From positions 1-64,000 of the forward strand of contig NZ_NTMR01000026.1 of the NCBI RefSeq assembly GCF_002307495.1: a DNA stretch of 64,000 nt. Direction: 5' to 3'. The position numbers and the translations under genes were made by a program. This document shows positions 50,462-60,188 of the stretch, piece by piece. The DNA is from Pseudomonas abyssi. Lineage in GTDB: Bacteria > Pseudomonadota > Gammaproteobacteria > Pseudomonadales > Pseudomonadaceae. Position 1 is the first letter of the stretch; each line of letters begins with the position of its first letter. The notes under the pieces are model-generated. The model was not told the origin of the DNA and made no database searches. It worked only from the letters and a program-made list of their open reading frames with translations.

Positions 50462-52164
50462 AGCTCAGGCCCCATGGAAAAGTGAATCTTGTATCCCTCG
50501 TCAGGGTCGGACAATGACCTGGCCAGGTCTACCCGTATCGGCCCGATTGGCGATACCCAGCGCACGCCGATACCCACACTCGTCTTCAAAGGATCGGTCA
50601 GCGAGTCAATGGCATTACCGTAATCGACAAAGGTCGCTGCCCGCCACTTGTCGATAAACTCGTACTGGTACTCGGCCGTGCTGGCGATCAAATAGCGTCC
50701 GCCAACCGTATCGCCGGTGCTATCGACCGGCGACAGGGTCTGATAGTCATAACCACGGATGCTCTGATCACCACCGGCAAAAAAGCGCAATGAGGGTGGA
50801 ATACTAGAAAAATCGTTGGTTGCCACCGCGCCCAGCGCCAGACGGCCAAACAGGCGATGATTGTCAAAGGCAGTGTAAAGCCCCTTCACCTGCCCCATCA
50901 CCCGGGCAAAATCCACGGTCGACAGAACACCCTCCTTGGCACCCTGAACATCCACCAGCATGCTGTAGCCCCGCGAGGGATCGACGCCGCCGGTAGCCTG
51001 GGTACGCTGTAGCACCAGACTGGGAATCAATAACGTGGAATTGCCGGAGTCATCGCCCAGCGAGAAGATTTCGTGCTGCAGCCGCAGACCAATGGTGCGC
51101 TGCCAGCCGCTTGCCAAACGGGTGTTGAGCTCGGCGCCGACTGCCAGGCTACGGGTCTCGACGTCGTCGATATCCTCATGCTGCCAACCAACAAAGTAGC
51201 GCAGATTGTTGTCCAGCGGCGGATCCAGCGGCACCTGGTAGAACGCAGTAACGTTCTGGCGAGGTATGGATAGTTCCATACTGGCACCGCGGCTATGGCC
51301 CTTGGGGTTAACCCAGTGCTGGTCCCAGGTGAGCTTGCCACGCACCCCGACATCGGTCGAGTAACCACCGCCCAAACCCAACGAGTGCGGGTCGCGCTCG
51401 GTGATTTCAACCTGCACCGGAACGTCCTGGCCATTCGCCCGATCCGCCGGGGCGGTCACCAGCACGCCATTGAAGTAGCCACTGGATAGCAAATCCTGAT
51501 TCAGCTGGCCAACCAGGTCAGCGTCATAGGGCACGCCCGGTTCAAACGGCACCATGCGCGCCAGAAGCTCGGGGTCAAAAATGGTCTCGGAGAAATTCAC
51601 CTGCCCCAGACGGTAGCGCGGGCCGGTGTCGTACTGGATATGGATGTCGGCGATATTGCGTTCAGGATCAACCCGCAGCTCACGCTTGAGATACTGCCCC
51701 TCAAAGTAGCCGTAACGTAGCGCCTGATTGTTGATCTGCGATTTGACCGTTTCGTAGCGTCCGTGATGCAGCACCGCGCCGGGCTGCAGCATCGCTGCGC
51801 TGGGCAGCAAAAAGGCATCGGTACCACGCCCAGCGCCCAGAATATCGATATTCACCTCGCCCAACCGGACCGGCTCACCCAGCTCGACTCTCAGCGTCAG
51901 AACGGGGTCATCGCCATCACCACTGATACTCAGCTCGTTACGTGAGTGGTAATAGCCAAGGGCCTGGGCCGCCAGTGTCGCCTGCTGATCGATATGCCGA
52001 AACTGGCGTTCCAGCGCCTGCGGGCTGTCGCCTTCAACTACGCCGACATAGGCTTCAATGTTCTCGCGCACAGATTTCTTTGCCGGCACTACCGTGACCT
52101 TCAGACTGGCCTGCGCGCCCGCAGCAACCAGCAGCAGACAGATCAAAACTATTGCGCGCCCCAT
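50458..52164 (-). CDS. tamA: Translocation and assembly module outer-membrane protein TamA
   Basis: A 568-residue Omp85 protein. The signal peptide is MGRAIVLICLLLVAAGAQA. POTRA domains cover about residues 20-260 (VEGDSPQALERQFRHID, RLGEVNIDILG, RLGQVNFSE). A 16-strand barrel follows, with the Omp85 motif FFAGGDQSIRGYDYQ (substrate loop 6) and an end strand YKIHFSMGPEL. It cooperates with TamB, encoded directly downstream with a 4-bp overlap, in outer membrane assembly. The 133 bp to the divergent xthA hold the promoters. Confidence 0.94.
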   Translation of the reverse strand: MGRAIVLICLLLVAAGAQASLKVTVVPAKKSVRENIEAYVGVVEGDSPQALERQFRHIDQQATLAAQALGYYHSRNELSISGDGDDPVLTLRVELGEPVRLGEVNIDILGAGRGTDAFLLPSAAMLQPGAVLHHGRYETVKSQINNQALRYGYFEGQYLKRELRVDPERNIADIHIQYDTGPRYRLGQVNFSETIFDPELLARMVPFEPGVPYDADLVGQLNQDLLSSGYFNGVLVTAPADRANGQDVPVQVEITERDPHSLGLGGGYSTDVGVRGKLTWDQHWVNPKGHSRGASMELSIPRQNVTAFYQVPLDPPLDNNLRYFVGWQHEDIDDVETRSLAVGAELNTRLASGWQRTIGLRLQHEIFSLGDDSGNSTLLIPSLVLQRTQATGGVDPSRGYSMLVDVQGAKEGVLSTVDFARVMGQVKGLYTAFDNHRLFGRLALGAVATNDFSSIPPSLRFFAGGDQSIRGYDYQTLSPVDSTGDTVGGRYLIASTAEYQYEFIDKWRAATFVDYGNAIDSLTDPLKTSVGIGVRWVSPIGPIRVDLARSLSDPDEGYKIHFSMGPEL

Positions 52165-52297
52165 GAGCTCCTTCCCGGCAAAATCAGCAGGCGAATGCTA
52201 ACACGTTCCCATTGGCATCGCCGTGCTCAAGGGCAGGCTTTTGCGGTACTCTTGCCGCTCTCAGTCGCTAGAAAGTCACTCAAGAACGGACCTAACC

Positions 52298-53113
52298 ATG
52301 AAGATCGTATCCTTTAATATCAACGGCCTGCGCGCACGCCCTCACCAACTGAAAGAAGTGGTGGACCGGCACTCGCCCGAGGTCATCGGTCTGCAAGAGA
52401 CCAAGGTCGACGATCCTCAGTTCCCGCTGGCCGACCTCGAGGCCCTCGGTTATCACGTTGCCTTCCACGGCCAGAAAGGACACTACGGCGTGGCGCTGCT
52501 GACACGTCAGCAACCGCTGTGGGTACGCAAGGGCTTCCCGGGCGACGCCGACGATGCCCAGCGTCGCATGATCAGTGCCGCAGTACCCTGCGCCGACGGT
52601 GAACCACTGATTGTCTTCAATGGCTACTTTCCTCAGGGTGAAAGCCGCGACCACCCCATCAAATTCCCCGCCAAGGAGAAGTTCTACGCCGACCTGCAAG
52701 CGCACCTGGAGGCCGACTTCAACCCTGAGCAGCGCATTGCCATTATCGGCGACATGAACATCTCCGATACCGACGCCGATATCGGTATCGGCGCCGACAA
52801 TGCCAAGCGCTGGCTGCGCACCGGCAAATGCAGCTTCCTGCCGGAGGAGCGCGCCTGGCTGCAACGTCTGAAAGACTGGGGGCTGATCGACAGCTACCGC
52901 CACCTGCACCCGGAAACGGCCGATCGCTTCAGCTGGTTTGATTACCGTAGCCGCGGCTTTGAAGACGACCCCAAACGTGGCCTGCGTATCGACCTTATCC
53001 TGGCAAGCAAGGCGCTGGCCGAGCGCTGCCTGGAAAGTGGTATCGACTACGACATCCGCAGCATGGAAAAGCCCTCCGATCACGCGCCCATCTGGACCCG
53101 CTTCGACCTCTAG
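52298..53113 (+). CDS. xthA: Exodeoxyribonuclease III
   Basis: A 271-residue Mg2+-dependent nuclease of base excision repair with 3'-5' exonuclease and AP-endonuclease activity. Motifs are [22 protein letters not shown] with catalytic Glu, [28 protein letters not shown] with Asp/Asn, [25 protein letters not shown] and the catalytic SDHAPIW. The frame extends upstream to 52223, but Met 52298 (MKIVSFNI) begins the fold exactly. It is divergent from tamA and is followed by a hairpin shared with clpA. Confidence 0.94.
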   Translation: MKIVSFNINGLRARPHQLKEVVDRHSPEVIGLQETKVDDPQFPLADLEALGYHVAFHGQKGHYGVALLTRQQPLWVRKGFPGDADDAQRRMISAAVPCADGEPLIVFNGYFPQGESRDHPIKFPAKEKFYADLQAHLEADFNPEQRIAIIGDMNISDTDADIGIGADNAKRWLRTGKCSFLPEERAWLQRLKDWGLIDSYRHLHPETADRFSWFDYRSRGFEDDPKRGLRIDLILASKALAERCLESGIDYDIRSMEKPSDHAPIWTRFDL

Positions 53114-53116
53114 AAA

Positions 53117-53150
53117 CAAAAACGGCGCGCCCCATACAGAGCGCGCCGTT
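53117..53150 (-). terminator. Terminator between xthA and clpA
   Basis: AACGGCGCGC (53121-53130) pairs with GCGCGCCGTT (53141-53150). Read on the minus strand, that is after clpA, the stem is followed by TTTGTTTC, so it is a good clpA terminator. Read on the plus strand after xthA the T-run is weaker, yet it may stop both. Confidence 0.8.
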
Positions 53151-53170
53151 GCGTTACGCGAGAGGTGCAA

Positions 53171-55438
53171 TCAAGCCATCTCGGCTTCCGGCACCTCGAT
53201 TTCCAGCTCACCGTCACGCAGCGTCACATGGACGGTACCGCCCTGCTCCGCCAACTCCCCAAACAGGATCTGCTCGGCCAGCGGCCGCTTGATTTTGTCC
53301 TGGATCAGCCGTGCCATAGGGCGGGCCCCCATCATCGGGTCGTAGCCGTGCTCGGCCAACCAGTTACGCGCCTCCTCGTCTACATCCAGCAGCACATGCT
53401 TGTCTTCCAGCTGGGCCTGCAGTTCGGTGAGGAACTTGTCGACCACGAACTTGATGCTTTCGTGAGTCAGACGGCCAAACTGAATGATGGCATCAAGACG
53501 ATTGCGGAACTCCGGCGTAAAGGCCTTCTTGATGATCTCCATGCCATCGGTGCTGTGGTCCTGCTGAGTGAAGCCGATTGATGCACGCGTCATGGTTTCG
53601 GCGCCCGCGTTGGTGGTCATCACGATGATCACGTTGCGGAAATCCGCCTTGCGGCCGTTGTTGTCGGTCAGCGTGCCGTGATCCATCACCTGCAGCAGCA
53701 GGTTGAAGACTTCCGGGTGCGCCTTCTCGATTTCATCGAGCAGCAGCACGCAGTGCGGGCTCTTGGTCACCGCCTCGGTCAGCAAACCACCCTGATCAAA
53801 ACCGACGTAGCCCGGAGGCGCGCCAATCAGACGGGAGACGGTGTGCCGCTCCATGTACTCGGACATGTCAAAGCGCAGCAGCTCAACGCCCAGGCTCTTG
53901 GCCAGCTGTCGCGTGACCTCGGTCTTGCCCACACCGGTCGGGCCGGCGAACAGGAAAGAACCCACCGGCTTGTCGGCCGATTTCAGGCCCGCGCGCGACA
54001 GTTTGATCGCCGTTGACAGCGCTTCGATGGCCCCATCCTGGCCAAAGACCACCAGCTTCAGATCGCGCTCCAGGTTCTTCAGCAGTTCCTTGTCGCTGGA
54101 GGAGACGTGCTTGGGCGGAATGCGCGCAATCTTGGCGACAATGGCCTCCACTTCGGCCACATCAATAAATTCCGGACGATTCTCCGGCAGCTGTAGCCGT
54201 TGATAGGCGCCCGCCTCATCAATCACATCAATCGCCTTGTCAGGCATATGCCGGTCATTGATATAACGGCTAGCCAGCTCCGCTGCCACCTTAAGTGCCT
54301 CGTCGGTGTAGCGAATGCCATGGTGCTCCTCAAAGCGGCTCTTCAGCCCTTTAAGAATCTGGATGGTATCGCTGACTGACGGCTCAACCACGTCAACCTT
54401 CTGGAAGCGACGTGCCAGGGCGCGATCCTTCTCGAAGATCCCGCGAAACTCCTGGAAGGTGGTCGAGCCGATGCAGCGAATCTCGCCGGACGACAGCAGC
54501 GGCTTGAGCAGGTTGGAGGCGTCCATCACACCACCGGAGGCGGCGCCCGCGCCAATGATCGTGTGAATTTCGTCGATAAACAGAATGGCCTGCGGGCGCT
54601 TTTTCAGCGCCTTGAGCAACGCCTTGAAACGCTTCTCGAAGTCACCGCGGTATTTGGTACCGGCCAGCAACGCGCCCAGATCAAGCGAATACACCACCGC
54701 CTCGGACAGGGTGTCGGGCACCTCGCCATCAACGATGCGCTTGGCCAGCCCCTCGGCGATCGCCGTTTTACCCACGCCGGCCTCACCGACCAGCAGCGGA
54801 TTGTTCTTGCGCCGACGCATCAGGATCTGCGCCACGCGCTCTACCTCAGAGGCGCGCCCAACCAGCGGGTCAATGCGCCCCTTGCGCGCCTGTTCATTGA
54901 GATTACTGGCGTAACTTTCGAGCGGGTTGCTGGCGGTAGCGCCTTCACCGCCCTCTTCCTCGATGCTGTCTTGCTCTTCGTTCAGTTGCTCGGCATCGCT
55001 TTGCACCTTGGAGATGCCGTGGGAGATGAAGTTGACGATATCGATGCGGGCAATCTGCTGCTGCTTGAGGAAGAAAACCGCCTGACTTTCCTGCTCGCTG
55101 AAGATCGCGACCAGCACATTCGCGCCGCTGACTTCCCCCTTGCCAGAGCTTTGTACATGGAATACAGCACGTTGCAGTACGCGCTGAAAGCCCAGCGTCG
55201 GCTGGGTTTCACGCTCCTGATCCTGCTTGGGAATCAGCGGCGTGGTGGAATCAATAAATTCAGTCAGTTCGCGGCGCAGGCGCTCCAGGTCAGCGCCGCA
55301 GGCGTTGAGCACATCCACCGCAGCCTGGTTGTCCAGCAGAGCCAGCAGCAGATGTTCGACGGTCATGAACTCATGACGCTTGTTGCGCGCTTCCTTGAAC
55401 GCCAGATTCAGGGTGATCTCGAGATCTCTGTTGAGCAT
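53171..55438 (-). CDS. clpA: ATP-dependent Clp protease ATPase subunit ClpA
   Basis: A 755-residue AAA+ unfoldase that feeds substrates to ClpP. The N-domain (MLNRDLEITLNLAFKEARNKRHEFMTVEHLLLALL) binds ClpS. Two ATPase modules follow, with Walker A GEAGVGKT and GPTGVGKT and Walker B LFIDEIHT and LLLDEIEKAHP. The ClpP-contacting loop is in the second module. The start is Met 55438 behind GAGGTGG at 4-5 bp; an upstream Met at 55462 is less likely. It lies downstream of clpS, 33 bp apart, and is cotranscribed with it. Confidence 0.96.
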   Translation of the reverse strand: MLNRDLEITLNLAFKEARNKRHEFMTVEHLLLALLDNQAAVDVLNACGADLERLRRELTEFIDSTTPLIPKQDQERETQPTLGFQRVLQRAVFHVQSSGKGEVSGANVLVAIFSEQESQAVFFLKQQQIARIDIVNFISHGISKVQSDAEQLNEEQDSIEEEGGEGATASNPLESYASNLNEQARKGRIDPLVGRASEVERVAQILMRRRKNNPLLVGEAGVGKTAIAEGLAKRIVDGEVPDTLSEAVVYSLDLGALLAGTKYRGDFEKRFKALLKALKKRPQAILFIDEIHTIIGAGAASGGVMDASNLLKPLLSSGEIRCIGSTTFQEFRGIFEKDRALARRFQKVDVVEPSVSDTIQILKGLKSRFEEHHGIRYTDEALKVAAELASRYINDRHMPDKAIDVIDEAGAYQRLQLPENRPEFIDVAEVEAIVAKIARIPPKHVSSSDKELLKNLERDLKLVVFGQDGAIEALSTAIKLSRAGLKSADKPVGSFLFAGPTGVGKTEVTRQLAKSLGVELLRFDMSEYMERHTVSRLIGAPPGYVGFDQGGLLTEAVTKSPHCVLLLDEIEKAHPEVFNLLLQVMDHGTLTDNNGRKADFRNVIIVMTTNAGAETMTRASIGFTQQDHSTDGMEIIKKAFTPEFRNRLDAIIQFGRLTHESIKFVVDKFLTELQAQLEDKHVLLDVDEEARNWLAEHGYDPMMGARPMARLIQDKIKRPLAEQILFGELAEQGGTVHVTLRDGELEIEVPEAEMA

Positions 55439-55471
55439 GTTGCCACCTCGTATGCGATGCAAATCGCCTTG

Positions 55472-55834
55472 TTACGCTTCCCGTTCAATCTGACACATCA
55501 ACGGGTGCTGGCATTCCCTCGCGTATTCATTTACTTCTGCCGCCTTGGTCTCGGCAATGTCACGGGTATAAATACCGCAAACCGCTCTGCCCTCAGTATG
55601 CACTTTCAGCATGATCTGCGTGGCACTTTCACGGTTATGTGAAAAAAATCGCTCCAGCACCTCCACAACAAAGTCCATCGGAGTGTAGTCATCGTTAAGC
55701 ATGATGACCTTGTAGCGTGACGGTGGCTTGAGCTGGGGTTTGCTGGTCTCGACCGCAAGGCCGTGATCATCACCTTGCTCAGGCTCAGCCGGCCCTTGCT
55801 GTAAGGTTAGTTGAAAATCCGTCATTGAAAACAT
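55472..55834 (-). CDS. clpS: ATP-dependent Clp protease adaptor ClpS
   Basis: A 120-residue N-end-rule adaptor. A disordered N-terminus is followed by [24 protein letters not shown], where NDDYTPM forms the degron pocket, and by [34 protein letters not shown] with the residues that meet ClpA. It hands N-degron substrates to ClpAP, encoded directly downstream. The frame is open to 56095 in the cspD overlap; Met 55834 or Met 55825 starts the protein. The divergent cspD shares the upstream 220 bp. Confidence 0.95.
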   Translation of the reverse strand: MFSMTDFQLTLQQGPAEPEQGDDHGLAVETSKPQLKPPSRYKVIMLNDDYTPMDFVVEVLERFFSHNRESATQIMLKVHTEGRAVCGIYTRDIAETKAAEVNEYARECQHPLMCQIEREA

Positions 55835-56057
55835 CTGCACATTCACTGGTTGGGAGAGCCGATCACCTGCACCGCTTATCGCAAAACTGCGCACTGGGAC
55901 ACAGGATTTCCGGACCTGGCTTGACTTGCTCTGAATCACTGTTAAAAGTGTAAAGGTGCGCGACTGACCAGTCATCAAATACATGCACAATGACCTTGCG
56001 GTCAGTCCGGAGCGCGACACACTCACATGAAGTGACAGGCTATCAGAGGGATGCAGT

Positions 56058-56324
56058 ATGGAGAACGGTAAGGTCAAATGGTTCAACAACGCCAAGGGTT
56101 ATGGGTTTATCGTAGCCGACGGCCGGGACGAGGACCTCTTTGCGCATTATTCAGCCATCCATATGGACGGCTATAAAACGCTCAAGGCCGGGCAACCGGT
56201 TCAATTCGACATCATCCAGGGTCCCAAGGGGCTGCACGCCATCAACATTCAATCGCAAGCGGAACACGCTAGCAAGAAAGCGGATGAAATTGAAGGCGCC
56301 ACTGCCAGCTACGCGCATCAATAG
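56058..56324 (+). CDS. cspD: Cold-shock-like protein CspD
   Basis: An 88-residue OB-fold protein. RNP1 is KGYGFIVAD and RNP2 is DLFAHYSAI, with [15 protein letters not shown] at the N-terminus. The tail of about 20 residues beyond the cold-shock domain marks CspD, a stationary-phase inhibitor of DNA replication in E. coli. GAGGG precedes the start by 7 bp. Divergent from clpS, an arrangement common to gammaproteobacteria. Confidence 0.94.
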   Translation: MENGKVKWFNNAKGYGFIVADGRDEDLFAHYSAIHMDGYKTLKAGQPVQFDIIQGPKGLHAINIQSQAEHASKKADEIEGATASYAHQ

Positions 56325-56351
56325 CGGCGCCTGATAACGGCGGTGCCAGAC

Positions 56352-56383
56352 ACAACAAAGCCGGCGATAGCCGGCTTTGTTGT
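56352..56383. terminator. Bidirectional terminator between cspD and icd
   Basis: ACAACAAAGCCGGC (56352-56365) pairs perfectly with GCCGGCTTTGTTGT (56370-56383) around GATA. It lies between two convergent genes. A/T bases on both outer arms give it a terminator-like layout in both directions. Confidence 0.85.
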
Positions 56384-56423
56384 ATGCAATGCCAAAACGG
56401 GCTGCAGCGCAGCCCATCAGCAA

Positions 56424-57680
56424 TTACATGGCACCGATGACGTCGTCGCCAAACTCGGAGCACTTGCGCAGGGTAGCACCGTCCATCAGACGCTCGAAGT
56501 CGTAGGTGACAGTCTTGTTGGCGATCGCACCATTGACACCCTTGATGATCAGATCAGCCGCCTCAACCCAGCCCATGTGGCGGAGCATCATTTCGGCAGA
56601 CAGGATCACCGAACCCGGGTTGACCTTGTCCTGACCGGCGTACTTCGGAGCAGTACCGTGGGTCGCTTCGAACATGGCAACGGAGTCGGACAGGTTGGCA
56701 CCCGGAGCGATACCGATACCACCCACTTCGGCAGCCAGCGCGTCGGACAGGTAGTCACCGTTCAGGTTCAGGGTAGCGATCACGTCGTACTCGGCCGGAC
56801 GCAGCAGGATCTGCTGCAGCATGGCGTCAGCGATCACGTCCTTGACGATGACGTTCTTGCCGGTATTCGGGTTCTTGAACTGCATCCACGGGCCGCCGTC
56901 CAGCAACTCTGCGCCAAACTCGTCGCGCGCCACTTCGTAACCCCAGTCTTTGAAGGCACCTTCGGTGAACTTCATGATGTTGCCCTTGTGAACCAGGGTC
57001 AGGGAGTCACGGTCGTTATCGACAGTGTATTGCAGGGCCTGGCGAACCAGACGCTTGGTGCCGGCTTCGGAGACAGGCTTGATGCCGATACCGCACATGT
57101 CGGTGAAGCGGATCTTCTTGACGCCCATTTCTTCGGTCAGGAACTTGATGACCTTCTCGGCTTCCGGCGTACCGGCTTTCCACTCAACACCGGCGTAGAT
57201 GTCTTCGGAGTTCTCGCGGAAGATGACCATGTCGACGTCACCCGGCTTCTTGACCGGGCTCGGCACGCCTTCGAACCAGCGCACCGGACGTTGGCAAACA
57301 TACAGATCCAGCTCTTGGCGCAGCGCGACGTTCAGCGAGCGGATACCACCGCCTACCGGCGTGGTCAGCGGGCCTTTGATGGAAACAACATACTCTTTAA
57401 CGGCGTCCAGCGTTTCAGCCGGCAGCCAGGTGTCCTGATCGTAAACCTGGGTGGCTTTCTCACCGGCATAGACTTCCATCCAGGAAATCTTGCGCTTACC
57501 GGCGTAGGCCTTCTCAATCGCCGCGTCGACGACTTTGATCATGACCGGGGAAATGTCGTAACCGATTCCGTCGCCCTCGATGAAGGGGATGATCGGATTA
57601 TCGGGTACGTTCAGGGAAAGGTCGGCATTAACGGTAATTTTGTCGCCGCTGGCCGGCACCTGGATCTTTTGGTATCCCAT
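56424..57680 (-). CDS. icd: NADP-dependent isocitrate dehydrogenase
   Basis: A 418-residue TCA-cycle enzyme converting isocitrate to 2-oxoglutarate, CO2 and NADPH. The isocitrate-binding and phosphorylation loop is [17 protein letters not shown], and the metal-binding Asp residues lie in [16 protein letters not shown]. Active-site Arg and Tyr are in the usual places. NADP contact is in [16 protein letters not shown]. The frame is open to 57746 but the protein begins [12 protein letters not shown] at 57680, behind GGAG. Two TGTAG-N5-CTACA palindromes lie upstream, suggesting transcriptional control at the branch with the glyoxylate shunt. Confidence 0.96.
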   Translation of the reverse strand: MGYQKIQVPASGDKITVNADLSLNVPDNPIIPFIEGDGIGYDISPVMIKVVDAAIEKAYAGKRKISWMEVYAGEKATQVYDQDTWLPAETLDAVKEYVVSIKGPLTTPVGGGIRSLNVALRQELDLYVCQRPVRWFEGVPSPVKKPGDVDMVIFRENSEDIYAGVEWKAGTPEAEKVIKFLTEEMGVKKIRFTDMCGIGIKPVSEAGTKRLVRQALQYTVDNDRDSLTLVHKGNIMKFTEGAFKDWGYEVARDEFGAELLDGGPWMQFKNPNTGKNVIVKDVIADAMLQQILLRPAEYDVIATLNLNGDYLSDALAAEVGGIGIAPGANLSDSVAMFEATHGTAPKYAGQDKVNPGSVILSAEMMLRHMGWVEAADLIIKGVNGAIANKTVTYDFERLMDGATLRKCSEFGDDVIGAM

Positions 57681-57775
57681 CTTTGACTCCGTTTGTGTTG
57701 TCGTTGCACTGACAGCGTCGAGGGAGGATAACCCTCGCCGCGCCATTGAATACGGATTTTCAGCGGCGTTATTGT

Positions 57776-57894
57776 TGTAGTTTTCCTACAGATTGTCACG
57801 CACTTTTGTCTACAACTGTCCCGCCTGGCTACTTAACACCCCATTCGGCACACCCATCAGGGGTGATTCAGAAAAAATATGTAGTAACACTACA
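57776..57894. promoter_or_regulatory. Two TGTAG-N5-CTACA palindromes upstream of icd
   Basis: TGTAG-TTTTC-CTACA (57776-57790) and TGTAG-TAACA-CTACA (57880-57894) share the same layout. A partial copy TTGTCTACAA lies at 57806-57815. They are 96 and 200 bp upstream of icd and in the leader of the divergent nudJ gene. The layout resembles operators of RpiR-family regulators of central carbon metabolism such as HexR or RccR. The regulator is inferred. The rest of the 330-bp gap (57681-58010) shows no gene. Confidence 0.5.
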
Positions 57895-58010
57895 ATTCGC
57901 ACTACACGCACAACCAATCAGCATCCTAGTCGCTTTCTCCGGCTTTACCAAAGCCAGCTTCACCGCCCGAACGCTTTGCGCTACCCTATCGCACCTGCCG
58001 AGGAGTCGCG

Positions 58011-58445
58011 ATGCGCTTTTTACCCCACGTCACCGTCGCCACCATCGTCGAGCATCAGTCTCGCTTCCTGATGGTCGAGGAAAAACGTGACGGACGTATT
58101 GTGCTAAATCAACCTGCAGGCCATCTCGAGGCCGACGAAACCCTGTTGCAAGCCGCCAGACGGGAAACCCTCGAGGAAACCGCCTGGCACGTCGAACTGG
58201 GGGCCGTCATTGGCATCTACCTGTTTCAGGCCGCCAACGGTGAAACCTATCAGCGCGTCTGCTTTAGCGCCAAGCCTATCAGCCATGATGCAGACAGACC
58301 GCTGGACGAAGGTATTATTCGTGCCCGCTGGATGACCCTGGACGAGATTGTCGACAATAGCGCCCAGCTGCGCAGCCATCTGGTTGCCGACTGCATTCGC
58401 GACTACCTGAACAAACCGCACTACTCACTGGATCTGATTCGCTGA
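58011..58445 (+). CDS. nudJ: Nudix phosphatase NudJ
   Basis: A 144-residue Nudix hydrolase that removes phosphate from nucleoside di- and triphosphates and from HMP-pyrophosphate in E. coli. The Nudix box is [23 protein letters not shown], with the catalytic Glu pair. It begins [29 protein letters not shown] precedes the start. It is 1 bp upstream of mnmA and forms with it, hflD and a transporter a close-set operon, as in other pseudomonads. Confidence 0.92.
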   Translation: MRFLPHVTVATIVEHQSRFLMVEEKRDGRIVLNQPAGHLEADETLLQAARRETLEETAWHVELGAVIGIYLFQAANGETYQRVCFSAKPISHDADRPLDEGIIRARWMTLDEIVDNSAQLRSHLVADCIRDYLNKPHYSLDLIR

Positions 58446-58446
58446 C

Positions 58447-59571
58447 ATGTCTACCCAGACCACCACGCCCAACTCCGAAATTCGCGTTATCGTCGGCATG
58501 TCCGGCGGCGTTGACTCCTCCGTCTCTGCGGCCCTGCTGCTGGAACAGGGCTATCAGGTTGAAGGCCTGTTCATGAAGAACTGGGACGAGGACGACGGCA
58601 CCGAATACTGCACCGCCAAGGAAGACCTGGCCGATGCGCAGGCCGTGAGTGACCGGCTGGGTATCAAGCTGCATACCGCCAATTTCGCGGCCGAGTACTG
58701 GGACAATGTGTTCGAACACTTCCTGGAAGAATACAAGGCTGGCCGCACGCCCAACCCGGACATCCTTTGCAACCGCGAGATCAAGTTCAAGGCGTTCCTC
58801 GACTACGCCCTGAGCCTGGGTGCCGACCTGATTGCGACCGGGCATTACGTGCGCCGGGGCGAACGCGACGGCCAGACGGTATTGTTGCGCGGCATCGACA
58901 ACAACAAGGACCAGAGCTACTTTCTGCATGCCGTCGGCGCCGAGCAGATCGCACGCACGCTATTTCCCGTCGGCGAGCTGGAAAAGCCGGAAGTCCGCCG
59001 CATCGCCGAGCGCTATGAGCTGGCCACAGCCCGCAAGAAAGATTCCACCGGCATCTGCTTCATTGGCGAGCGCCGCTTCAGCGACTTTCTCAAGCAATAC
59101 CTGCCAGCCCAACCCGGCGAGATCGAGACCACCGATGGCACCGTGATCGGCCGCCACGTCGGCCTCATGTATCACACCATCGGCCAGCGCCAGGGTCTGG
59201 GTATCGGCGGCCTGCAAGGCGCCAGTGACGACCCCTGGTATGTGTTGAGAAAGGACCTGACCCGCAACGTGCTCGTGGTCGGCCAGGGCAACAACCACCC
59301 TTGGCTGTTTTCCGATGCGCTGACCTGCTCGTCCATCTACTGGGTCAATGAGCTGGATGTGACTGAGCCGCTGCGCCTGACCGCCAAGGTGCGCTACCGT
59401 CAGGCTGACCAAGCCTGCACCCTAGAAAAAACGCCCCACGGCTATCTGGTGCGCTTTGACGAACCGCAACGCGCCGTTACCCCAGGACAATCACTGGTTC
59501 TCTACCACAACGATATCTGCCTGGGCGGCGGCGTGATCGAGACCGCTATCGCCAGCGAGGCCGCCGCGTGA
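58447..59571 (+). CDS. mnmA: tRNA-specific 2-thiouridylase MnmA
   Basis: A 374-residue enzyme that makes s2U34 in tRNA-Lys, Glu and Gln. The PP-loop is GMSGGVDSS (residues 17-25). The catalytic Cys pair is Cys108 in [12 protein letters not shown] and Cys204 in [13 protein letters not shown]. The C-terminal tRNA-binding domain has [14 protein letters not shown] and TAKVRYRQ. The start lies 1 bp after the nudJ stop. The stop overlaps the hflD GTG start. Confidence 0.96.
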   Translation: MSTQTTTPNSEIRVIVGMSGGVDSSVSAALLLEQGYQVEGLFMKNWDEDDGTEYCTAKEDLADAQAVSDRLGIKLHTANFAAEYWDNVFEHFLEEYKAGRTPNPDILCNREIKFKAFLDYALSLGADLIATGHYVRRGERDGQTVLLRGIDNNKDQSYFLHAVGAEQIARTLFPVGELEKPEVRRIAERYELATARKKDSTGICFIGERRFSDFLKQYLPAQPGEIETTDGTVIGRHVGLMYHTIGQRQGLGIGGLQGASDDPWYVLRKDLTRNVLVVGQGNNHPWLFSDALTCSSIYWVNELDVTEPLRLTAKVRYRQADQACTLEKTPHGYLVRFDEPQRAVTPGQSLVLYHNDICLGGGVIETAIASEAAA

Positions 59572-60188
59572 GCCAGCTTACCGATCAGGTCATCGCCTTG
59601 GGCGCTACCTTTGAAGCCGGGTTACAGGTTGATCAACTGGCGCGCAGTGGCAAGCTGAGCGAAGGCCCCGGCAGCTGCCTGGTGGCCAGCATCCTGAACC
59701 GCTCCCCCGATCGCGTAGTGGATGTGTACGGCGGCAGCCCGCACCAGATCCGCCGCGGCCTGCAAGCACTGGAAGCGATGCTGGAGCGCGATACCGCTGC
59801 ACTCCAGCGCGATGCCCTGCGCTACGTAATGAACCTGCTGACCCTGCAGCGCCAACTGGCCAAGCGTGACGACATGCTGCAGGTGCTGGGCCAGCGTATC
59901 GCCCAGGCAGAACACCAGGTCGAGCATTTCGGCCTGTTGCACGACAACGTCATGGCCTCGCTGGGCAGCACCTACCAGGACACCATCAGTACCCTGCGCC
60001 TGCGCATCCAGGTTCACGGCGACATGCGCCACCTGCAGCAACCGGAGGTGGCCAACCGGGTCCGCACCCTGCTACTGGCCGGCATCCGCTCCGCCACGCT
60101 GTGGCGGCAGTTGGGTGGGCACCGCTGGCAACTGCTGCTACAGCGTCGCAAGCTGCTGGATGCCACGCGCGCGGTGCTGCGTGGTTGA
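59568..60188 (+). CDS. hflD: High-frequency lysogenisation protein HflD homologue
   Basis: A 206-residue peripheral protein of the HflD/YcfC family, all alpha-helical. Segments are [54 protein letters not shown] and [22 protein letters not shown]. In E. coli it lowers phage CII stability, but the normal role is unclear. The start is GTG 59568, overlapping the mnmA stop as GTGA. The end overlaps the next gene by 8 bp. Confidence 0.94.
   Translation: MSQLTDQVIALGATFEAGLQVDQLARSGKLSEGPGSCLVASILNRSPDRVVDVYGGSPHQIRRGLQALEAMLERDTAALQRDALRYVMNLLTLQRQLAKRDDMLQVLGQRIAQAEHQVEHFGLLHDNVMASLGSTYQDTISTLRLRIQVHGDMRHLQQPEVANRVRTLLLAGIRSATLWRQLGGHRWQLLLQRRKLLDATRAVLRG

Noticed and set aside
56343-57686. 447-codon ORF antisense to icd
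   Set aside because: icd is certain, and this frame has no recognisable fold.
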